From Acanthamoeba lenticulata (lineage: Eukaryota; Discosea; Longamoebia; Acanthamoebidae): a stretch of 64,000 bases of DNA. Below, piece after piece: positions 56,479 through 64,000 of the stretch. Positions within the stretch are counted from its first letter, which is position 1. Each line of letters begins with the position of its first letter. The notes under the pieces are model-generated. The model was not told the origin of the DNA and ran no database searches. It saw nothing but the letters and a program-made list of their open reading frames with translations. Both the position numbers and the translations under genes were made by a program. The stretch is taken from the NCBI GenBank assembly GCA_002179805.1, contig NAVB01000754.1:1-64000 (forward strand). The letters are read 5' to 3'.

Positions 56479-59400
56479 ATGAACCGCTCCACCGAGGATG
56501 ACGACTTCGAGATGGGAAGCTCCAAATCCAGTTCGAGCGACTCGCCGCGCAGCATGCGCCCCGCGTCGCCAACAAGCCCTCGCCACCAGCCCCGTCACTG
56601 GCACGTCGCAAAGGCCCCCGCCTTTGTTGACAACAACGGCCTCAACGACGGAACCTCAGCCGCGACCGTTGGCGGCGGCCGCACGTCGCCCATCTTTGGC
56701 AGCGCCGCCGCGGTCGGGAACGCGGGCAGTCGCGGCCGCACCCCGTCCTCCGCAATCTCGCCTCGTCTGGCGGCCGAGAAGGGAATGGCGAACTCGGTGG
56801 CCATAATGGGGCCGCCACGCTCGCGCACCCCCGCCATCGGCAGCGGGCCGATGCGCGGTGCCGCAGGCGGCCGCAGCACCCTGCGCGGGGACGAGCTCTA
56901 TCAAACCCACAACCTCCTCTTGGCGAATGATGAAATGGAAGAGGAGGACGAAGAGTCGGAACAGGACCTCAACAGCCACGAGGTCGGCTCGAGCTCATCC
57001 TCCAAGCAGACGCGCAAACTGGTCCTCCGCAAGAAGTCGGACCCCACCAGCCCCGGCCGACGCCGCGCCGTGAGCTCGCCAAAGAATGCCGCGGCCACGA
57101 TCTCCTCGACTTCGTCTTCGTCGTCAACATCAACCTCCTCCACAACCACGTCTTCTTCAGCTTCCTCAACAACTTCGGCCTCCTCGGCCTCGCCGGCGAT
57201 GATGGTGATGTCACCCTCGGCCACCCTGCGACGGCGCAAGGAGACGCCGCAGCGCGACACCGACGAGGCCGTCTTCAGGTTTTGGATGCTGGTGGAGGAC
57301 TTTAAGCGGCAGAAGGACCGCCAGGCCAAGTCCTACTTGGCCGACATCCTCTACACGCAGTACTTGGTGCCCTCGACGGCCGAGTCGTCGACGTCGCCCT
57401 ACTATGTGTCGGCCCTGCGCATGCCGCCCGAGATCCTGGACAGCATCGAGAAGGGCGTGAGCGAGTCGGCCAACGTCTTCCTCCCGCGCAACCTGTTTGA
57501 CGCCGCGCAGAACGAGGTGTGGAAGCACATGCGCAAGCGTCCGTTCCCGTGCTTCATCAAGCAGATCTTCAACGCCGCGCTCTACTGCGCCCACCCGGAC
57601 GTGCTCATGTCGGCCCCGGCCCTGCGCGAGCTGGGCGACAACGAGAAGCGCAAGCTCCTCAAGCAGCGCACGCACCTCCAGCTGCGCATCCCCGAGGTAG
57701 CCTTCTCTGGCTTTGTGCGCTTCATCACCAACCTCAAGTGGGACATCGACGAGGAGGCCCTTGACGAGGACTGGACGGGCGAGGCCAGCAGCAGCGACGA
57801 GCGCGTCATCGTGTCGACCCTCGCCTTCAAGGAGTTCAGCGTGCCCTGCTACCGCGGCCAGGGCGTCCTCAACGTGCCCCCGCACAAGGCCCTCGACATC
57901 ATCAGCTCCGTGGACGAGCGCTGCTGCTGGGACGACATGTACTCGATGGGCCGCGTCGAGCAGATGCTGGGCGAGCCCACGGCCAACCTTCTTCGGATCG
58001 ACACCTGGGTCCCTCTGCCCGGTGGCGCTGGCGAGAAGGACACCAGCGCCAAGTTTGAGCAGTTGGTCCTTCGCACGGCCAAGCGCCAGAAGGATGGCTC
58101 CTGCATCTACCTCTGGCGATCCGTGGAACACCCGGACTACGCTGAGAAGGCAGGCGGCTCCGTGGTGCATCGCCTGGACAACATCGTCTCGGGCTTCTAC
58201 TTGCTGCCGCACGACGACCCCAAGAAGAGCGTCGTCTACTCGCTGTCCATGCTCGACGCCAAGGGCCTCTTGTCGGCCGAGGTCACGCGGGCGATGAACC
58301 TCATGCAGGCCCGCCTGCCGCTGAGCCTCAACCGCTACATCGCCACAATCGAGAAGCGGTCGGCGCGGCTCGCCCAGGCCAAACTGGTGCCGCCCATCCT
58401 GCTGCCGGCCTGCTACGACTGCAACTGCCCGTGGAACCCGTGGCCCGACGACGACAACAACAAGGACAAGGCGGACAAGGACGGCATCTCGCGGCTGTCG
58501 TTCAACGAGGGCGACAACATCGTGCTGCTCGAGCAGGGCACCGACACGAGCGCCTGGACCGGCTACTCGTTTGACAGCGGCACGCGGGGCTTGCTCGACG
58601 TCGACTACTTTCGCTACGCCTTGCCAGACCAGCAGCAGGCCAAGCCGCCCAAGGCCAACAGCAACAACTACCTGGCCCTGGTCGAGCTCCTCTCCCGATC
58701 GGACCTCCTGGTCATCACCGCGCTCTGCGCCACGACGGACACGCAAGTGGCCGAGCGCGTGGCGCACGCCTTTCTCTACGTCCTGCGCATGTTCCCCGGT
58801 AGGACCATCCCGCTGCTGGTCTCGCTCATCGGCAGCGAGGTCCGCAAGACGGGCATCATCCAGGGCTCGACGCTCTTCCGCGGAAACGACATCGCGTCGC
58901 ACCTGCTCTCGGCCTATTGCCAGCTCGTCGGGCGCAAGTACCTGCTCAAGGTCATCCGACCGCTCGTGGAGAAGGTCATCAGCCTCTACGGCCAGAACAA
59001 GTCGCTCGAGATCGACCCGGCGCGAGCCGGGCCGGGCGAGGACATCCAGGAGAACGCGCAGACGCTGGCCGAGCTGTGCAACTTCTTCCTGAGCGCCATC
59101 ATCGGCTCGCTCGTCAAGCACTGCCCGATGTCCTTCCGGGCCGTGTGCTTCCACCTCCAGCGCGAGGTCATCAAGAAGTTCCCGCAGAGCAAGTACGTCG
59201 TCCTCTCGAGCTTCTTCTTCCTGCGCTTCATCTCGCCCGCCGTGGTCAGCCCCGACGCCTTTGGCATCCTCGACGAGCAAATTGCGCCCAAGTGCCGCCG
59301 AGGCCTCGTCCTCGTATCCAAGGTCATGCAGAACCTGGCCAACGGTGTCGAGTTTGGCGAGAAGGAGGAACACATGGCCCTGTTCAACGGCTTCATCCGG

Positions 59401-61780
59401 AGCAACCTGGCCAAGGTCGAGGAGTTTTTCGAGGAGATCGCCACCGAGGCCTCGGCCGAGGAGGACCTCCAGGAGCGCGAGCTCACCCTCGAGGAGGTCT
59501 ACCCTTGCGCCAGCTACCTCCATGCTGCCATCTGCGGCAACCTCAACCGAATCGGCGTCAAGATCTCAGCCCTGGAGCGCGGCCGCAAGTACAACAACAA
59601 CAACAGCAGCAGCGGCAGCGGCAGCGGCGGTGGAAGCGGAGGGAGTGGCGGCGGCGGTGGCGTAAGCGGCAGCAGCGCGACGTCGGCCGAGGGCCCGTCC
59701 TTTTTGCAGCTCCTCGAGGTGCTGCTGGACCTCAGGGCCCCGCCGACGGCCAACGTGCAGACGGACGACCCGCGCGAGTACATCCGGAGCCACAGCAAGC
59801 TCCTCACCAAGCCGCGGGCCTCGCGCTCGGGCAAGCGGAGTCGAGAGGACAAGGCCGTCGCCAAGGACAAGAGCGGCAAAAGCCACGCCAGCAAGGAAAA
59901 GCCCGTCGAGCGCACGCGATCGGAGCGCACGCGCGAGAAGCTTGGCCGGGACCGCGGCGTCACGAGCCCGGCAGGGAGCAGCACTGGCGGAAGTGGAGGT
60001 GGCCTCGGGCCGCGAGGCTCGCCGCTGACCAACAGCCGTGAGTCTCTGGCGGTCTCGCCGGAACAGCTGCTCACCTCGCCCCGAAGCACAAACCGCAACA
60101 GCCGAAGCAACAGTCGCGAGAGCGCCGATGGCTATTTGGCGGTTGATGAGGCGTCGCCGACATTGCCGGCGTCAGAGACGAGCGAGAGCAGCGGCAGCGG
60201 TGGCGGCAGCAGCGGCGCTGCCGGCGGGACCGGTCGGGAAAAGAGCTCGACGCTGCTCAAGATATCGATGATCAAGAAGAGCGGCCTCATCGAGCGGATC
60301 AACAAGAAGAAGGCCAAGAAGCAGGACAAGAGCTACAGCGCCCCGGGCCTCGTCAAGGAGGGCAGGGACAGCGACACCGACGAGAATGTCAACAACGCCA
60401 ACCTCCTCGAGGAGACGGATGACGCCTCGACCAGCTCGGACCGGCTGTCCTCGGACGACGAGGACAGCTACGTGTCGGACGATAGCGTCGACAACAGCGA
60501 AGGCGGGAGTCCAGCCGAGGGTGAGCGACGGCACGGGAAGAGTTCGTCTTCCTCGAAGAGGCACAATCGCGGCAACTTCACAGCACGAGAACGGACGACC
60601 TCGAACTCGCTGTCGTCTTCCCCGACGGGGACCACGCGGGGCGCCTCGCCGGCGAGCCTCCTGCGAAACGGGGCCGCCAGCAGCAAGACCGCCCGTAGCA
60701 AGGACATGACCGCCATCGCCAGCCCCCCTACGGCCGCCTCCGGCAAGGAGGGAAGTAGTAACAGCAGCAACAACAACAACAACCGAACGGAGCGAGAACG
60801 AGGCGGCAGCGGGGGCAGCGGCAGTATCGAGCTCTCCTCTGCGAGGGCCGCCAGCAAAAAGGCTTCGGTCGCTGCGCTCAAGAAGCGTGCGTCTTCCTCC
60901 CACCAACAACACCAGCACAACAACAACAACAACACGACCGACCACCACCAACGCGCACACGAGGTCGCCGGCATGAGCTCACGTCGTGTGTCTGTTCCTT
61001 CTCCCTCTCCATCTTCATCTTCATCTTGACAGCGGTCGCGCTCCTGCGGCCAGGCGTGAGCTCGGCAGCGAGTCCATTGCTGCAGGCCATTGCCTCGTGC
61101 GAAAGCGGCGCCGATGTCACCGGTAAGCGCGCTTCATAACATACATACATACATACATATGTGAGCTTTCTTCTTCATGTATGCAAATTGGTGATACCCA
61201 ACACTAAACCGATGTTATTTTTTTATGCACATACGACGCTCTACAACTTGGCTGTGTCGCAGCAACGACTGCCAGCCTCAGTAAGCAGCTCGAGTCTTTG
61301 CACGAGGACCGGGTGAAGGCGTTCAAAGAAGTCGAGCGCTTTTTCATGAACCAGCCTCGGCAGGCCGTGGGAAGTGGAGGAGGTGGTGCGACGGCCATGG
61401 ACAGCGGCAGTGGCGGAGCGCAGCGACAATCGCCCCTGGCCGTCTTGTCGCCGCGCTCGACCGACCGGGCGGCGCACATGGCGGCCTCGTTCCCGTCGCC
61501 GTACATCATCGAAGAGTTCCGTAAGCTGATGGCCCTCTACGAGGACAAGGTGCGACAGGAGGAGCGTCTCATCCAAGCCATCGTCTACCTCTCCTCGACC
61601 GCGCCGCCCAGCCCTTCTTCACCGCCGCCCTCTACGTCCTTTACACCAACCACGTCGCCGGCCAACTCAGGCAGTTGCCAGGCCGTGGAGGACAGTAGTA
61701 GTAGTGGCGCCCCCGCCTCCACAACCACCAGCGGCAAGCGGCCCACACAAGGGACTCTCCGCAGGAAGAAGAGCGAGTAG
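56479..61780 (+). CDS. RGS-START-SH3-RasGAP multidomain signalling protein
   Basis: Exons 56479-60886, 61033-61122 and 61263-61780 join in phase (1671 residues). An in-frame TTG lies further upstream but the first ATG is 56479. Order: low-complexity N-terminus (1-250); RGS-like domain, about 262-365 (AVFRFWMLVEDFKRQKDRQA); START-like domain, about 452-620 (WDDMYSMGRVEQMLGEPTA, SGFYLLPHDDPKK); SH3 domain, about 650-715 (LSFNEGDNIVLLEQG, WTGYSFDSGTRGLLDVDY); RasGAP domain, about 760-1030, with the arginine finger in GSTLFRGNDIASH and FFFLRFISPAVVSP. A Ser/Gly-rich tail ends in a coiled coil. It would accelerate GTP hydrolysis on Ras-type proteins, with RGS/START sensing G proteins or lipids. 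A rap1 gene follows. Confidence 0.92.
61137..61161 (+). repeat. (CATA)n microsatellite in intron
   Basis: Short 4-base repeat in the second intron of the RasGAP gene. Confidence 0.85.
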
Positions 61781-63095
<1,315 letters not shown>

Positions 63096-63415
63096 ATCTT
63101 CTTTACCCACTGGCTCCCTTCTTCCCACTACACACATCTTCATCAACACCGCCGGCCTTCTTCCTCCTTCGCATGACCTCTTCTCCGGCCCGTTGGCTAC
63201 GACCCACGAGCTAACAAGAAGAAGATCATCAAGATGGGGGAGACAGCTTGAGGCGGTCGATGTATAAAAACCAAATGATTTAAAATATAAAATTGAAACA
63301 CAAAACAGAAACAGAAGTGGGTTTAAAACTTGCTGGCTAACAACACACATTACAACGCAGCAAGCTTTAGGCTTGAGCCCTCACCATGTGCTGGAGGTTT
63401 ACAACCAGATGCAGC
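63096..63415. other. Intergenic, 320 bases, convergent ends
   Basis: 3' flanks of rap1 (+) and the Ser/Lys-rich gene (-). No coding sequence supported. Confidence 0.5.
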
Positions 63416-64000
63416 TCACGTGTACATTTGGTTGTAAAACTCGAGCACCTCCTTGCGTCGCTTGTCCATCTCCTTCTCCGTCTTGCTCATGTCGCGCTTG
63501 AGCTTGATGCGCTTCCCAGAGATCGCCGAACGGGGTCCTGTGGGCGGCAGCAACGAACGACCAGGCGTCAGCTCCACATGAGGCGTTCTAGAACGAGCAA
63601 GCGAGAAGTTTGAAGAAGGCTGCGCGCAGGACAAGAGCGACGCACCTTTGCCCGAGTCCGACGAGCTGGACTCAGAATCCGAGCTTGAGTCCTTGAAGAA
63701 CTTGGAGAGCTGGGTGGGGCCCGAGGCCTTCCTCAACTTCTGTGTAGCAAAAGCAACATGTCCCCCTAGATAAGCCCCAAAGGTGGGACGCAGAGGAGGA
63801 GTGCAGAAGAGTGCGCGGTACCTCCTTCCTCTTCCTCCTGCGTCGCCGTTTCTCGTCGCTCGACGATGAGCCAGAGGAGTCTGAGTCCGAGTCGGATGAA
63901 GAGTGCCGCCGCTTCTTGTGGCGATGCTTGCGGTCCTTCTTGTCCTTCTTGTCACTTTTTCGGCTCTTCGACTTCTCCTTCTTCTCCCTTCTCCTTCGGC
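63416..64000 (-). CDS. Ser/Asp- and Lys/Arg-rich protein, 5' part missing at window end
   Basis: Three exons are visible on the minus strand. The most 5' (beyond 63820) is almost pure K/R/S/D (KKRRHSSSDSDSDSSGSSSS), like the RS- and SD-rich regions of splicing or nuclear speckle proteins. The next reads KLRKASGPTQLSKFFKDSSS then DSESSSSDSGKG. The last ends SAISGKRIKLKRDMSKTEKE + MDKRRKEVLEFYNQMYT with TGA 63418-63416. The end resembles small conserved C-terminal motifs of nuclear RNA-processing factors, but no family is certain. The start lies outside the window. Confidence 0.65.
   Translation of the reverse strand, partial: AEGEGRRRRSRRAEKVTRRTRRTASIATRSGGTLHPTRTQTPLAHRRATRNGDAGGRGRRYRALFCTPPLRPTFGAYLGGHVAFATQKLRKASGPTQLSKFFKDSSSDSESSSSDSGKGASLLSCAQPSSNFSLARSRTPHVELTPGRSLLPPTGPRSAISGKRIKLKRDMSKTEKEMDKRRKEVLEFYNQMYT

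Noticed and set aside
57211..59523. 770-codon minus-strand open frame inside the RasGAP gene
   Set aside because: It mirrors GC-rich plus-strand codons and is composed of G/V/L/R-rich low-information sequence. No domain found, and the plus strand has four recognised domains here.

Overview
The window looks like nuclear DNA of a free-living amoeba, most likely Acanthamoeba or a close relative. This is inferred from sequence alone: GC-rich coding sequence, many short GT-AG introns (about 60-160 bases) full of microsatellites, very tight gene spacing on both strands, and a gene set typical of Amoebozoa (DH-PH-MORN and RGS-START-SH3-RasGAP signalling proteins, a Rap1 GTPase, F-box and Sel1 repeat proteins, ATG12, complex I). 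No tRNA, rRNA, CRISPR array, transposon or viral gene was recognised. Products were read from translated exons joined at splice sites chosen by eye. Where an intron had to be inferred, the junction is stated if it was checked codon by codon.

Layout. 1-3706 (+): 3' part of a RhoGEF-PH-MORN protein. 4031-4391 (-): cystatin. 4604-5091 (+): small secreted Cys-rich protein. 5256-7673 (-): NDUFV1 of complex I. 7867-9483 (-): secreted GH130 family protein. 9659-10658 (+): BCNT/CFDP1 (Swc5) protein. 10860-14078 (-): F-box protein. 14233-15837 (+): beta-trefoil protein. 16450-19193 (+): Zn2Cys6 regulator. 19329-20957 and 21319-21972 (-): two orphan basic/nuclear proteins. 22438-28295 (+): molybdopterin hydroxylase (xanthine dehydrogenase/aldehyde oxidase family). 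28421-29491 (+): secreted Thr/Pro/Ser-rich protein. 29543-33007 (-): Tm-1-like two-domain protein. 33004-33906 (-): 5'-truncated Sel1 repeat ORF. 34047-35637 (-): secreted beta-helix-like protein. 35909-39596 (+): RWD/leucine-rich repeat protein. 39720-40202 (-): F-box/ankyrin-like gene with a broken frame. 40315-42096 (+): 12-repeat Sel1 protein. 42496-45680 (-): TRF4-type poly(A) polymerase. 45852-46178 (+): small orphan. 46326-48202 (+): triple SAP-like protein. 48348-52024 (-): DUF4139 protein. 52243-52513 (-): PMP3 membrane peptide. 52765-53538 (+): ATG12. 53880-55938 (+): T4 Rnl1-type RNA ligase. 56479-61780 (+): RasGAP. 62286-63095 (+): Rap1. 63416-64000 (-): Ser/Lys-rich protein running off the end.

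How genes relate. As in most eukaryotes there are no operons. The neighbours most likely to share a pathway are the multidomain RasGAP and the Rap1 GTPase just downstream on the same strand. Nuclear RNA and chromatin functions are represented by the BCNT protein, the TRF4 polymerase, the Rnl1-type ligase and the SAP protein. Secreted proteins (GH130, beta-helix, Thr/Pro-rich, Cys-rich) fit a soil phagotroph.

Most notable points: two GC-AG introns demanded by the TRF4 reading frame; a phage-type RNA ligase with all motifs in a spliced amoeba gene; a plant Tm-1-like architecture; the RGS-START-SH3-RasGAP fusion; and two repeat-protein loci that appear broken or truncated.
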